Part shown: positions 63,529 through 64,000 of the stretch, one piece after another
Position numbering within the stretch: position 1 is the stretch's first letter
Layout: the number at the start of each line of letters is the position of its first letter
Source of the DNA: Cyclobacteriaceae bacterium
GTDB lineage: Bacteria; Bacteroidota; Bacteroidia; Cytophagales; Cyclobacteriaceae
NCBI GenBank assembly: GCA_019694875.1
Contig: JAIBBC010000002.1
Span: 620,001-684,000, forward strand
Direction of reading: 5' to 3'
DNA length: 64,000 nucleotides
The notes under the pieces: model-generated
Databases searched by the model: none
What the model saw: the letters and a program-made list of their open reading frames with translations, nothing else
Told to the model about the DNA's origin: nothing
Position numbers and translations under genes: made by a program

Positions 63529-64000
63529 TTAGAATTTCACATTTAATCCAACTGTATACACTGCCGGTATCGGATACGTTTGAGTATCAACACCATTCGC
63601 CACTTCAGGGTTAAATCCGTTGTACTGGAAAACAGTAAGCGGGCGTTCTGCCGTTAAGAAGATTTTTGTTGCCGGAACCTTCACGCCCAGAAGTTCTTTA
63701 CCCACGAGATTGTAAGCCAAGCGAACATTTTGGATACGGAAATAGTTGCCTTTTTCCACAAAATGATCGCTCATTTGCAAGTTCCATGATTTGCGCAAAC
63801 CTAAGGCTGATGGGTATTTGTTGCCAGTACCCTCTCCGTGCCACAGGTTAGTCGACAAGTCGGCATCAATGTTTGCGTCAGGGTTAAAGATCAGCTGGCC
63901 ACGCTTCCTGTTCAGGATGCTGTTACCACTAATACCCTGGAAGTTTGCTGTAAGTTCAAAGCCTTTCCAGGTAACGCCCAAGTTAAAACCGTAAAGGAAG
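63529..64000 (-). CDS. SusC/RagA-family TonB-dependent transporter, C-terminal part
   Basis: The frame stays open to the right window edge, so about 157 C-terminal residues are seen. It begins within FLYGFNLGVTWKGFELTANF, has the barrel strands NFQGISGNSILNRKR and FRIQNVRLAYNL, and ends in VGLNVKF with the terminal Phe expected of outer-membrane barrels. A translated piece starting with TTG inside this frame is not the real start. SusC brings oligosaccharide through the outer membrane with TonB energy. First gene in the PUL transcript. Confidence 0.93.
   Translation of the reverse strand, partial: FLYGFNLGVTWKGFELTANFQGISGNSILNRKRGQLIFNPDANIDADLSTNLWHGEGTGNKYPSALGLRKSWNLQMSDHFVEKGNYFRIQNVRLAYNLVGKELLGVKVPATKIFLTAERPLTVFQYNGFNPEVANGVDTQTYPIPAVYTVGLNVKF

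Overview
The window looks like chromosomal DNA of a Bacteroidota member, most likely order Cytophagales. This rests on a SusC/SusD pair with lipoprotein glycoside hydrolases, the MoxR/DUF58/BatA/DUF4175/DUF4159 operon, a GTP-type PEP carboxykinase, PA2169-type stress protein and large CHASE3/HAMP hybrid kinases. Genus cannot be assigned from sequence reading alone. No rRNA, tRNA, CRISPR array, integrase or insertion sequence was seen. Genes are densely packed, and no gap between genes exceeds about 280 bases.

Layout. 1-2216: three overlapping minus-strand genes for glycan assembly (GT2, GT4 and a cut-off possible sialyltransferase-like protein). 2339-5486: a histidine kinase with an HBM-like periplasmic sensor, and a DUF748-like envelope protein. 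5763-8174: a MacB/FtsX-type permease. 8609-18885 and 18887-24730: a signalling island of five kinase or receiver-kinase genes and loose receivers. It includes a plus-strand set HK, giant CHASE3 hybrid HK, receiver, CheR, CheB, and a minus-strand pair headed by a 1947-residue soluble kinase with nine tandem 92-residue HAMP-pair units. An MgtC-like membrane protein and small unknowns sit between the two arms.

24974-30932: envelope and stress genes (coiled-coil lipoprotein, PA2169-like four-helix protein, small membrane protein, PBP1A, FMN reductase, outer-membrane barrel, Dps). 31052-38678: a tightly overlapped six-gene operon, DUF4159, MoxR AAA+, DUF58, BatA-like, DUF4175, large membrane-anchored protein. 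38835-50409: two TldD/TldE loci holding three TldD paralogues, all with twin-arginine N termini, and two TldE paralogues without signals; a transporter of the AspT/YidE type and GTP-PEPCK lie between the loci on the opposite strand.

50577-64000: a polysaccharide utilisation locus reading leftward: SusC (cut by the window edge), SusD, a LamG/Ig surface lipoprotein, three different GH144-family (old name glucoamylase-like) enzymes, a Gfo/Idh/MocA oxidoreductase, a GH3 beta-glucosidase and a sodium/sugar symporter. GH144 is the family of beta-1,2-glucanases, so the inferred substrate is beta-1,2-glucan: surface cutting, import through SusCD, trimming in the periplasm, hydrolysis by GH3 and uptake by the symporter. 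A strong hairpin terminator divides the SusCD-LamG unit from the hydrolase unit.

Most interesting points: the HAMP-repeat kinase and its CHASE3 cousin with a matching C-terminal half; CheR/CheB beside kinases with no chemoreceptor or CheA; exported-looking TldD next to unsignalled TldE; and the three-way GH144 specialisation.
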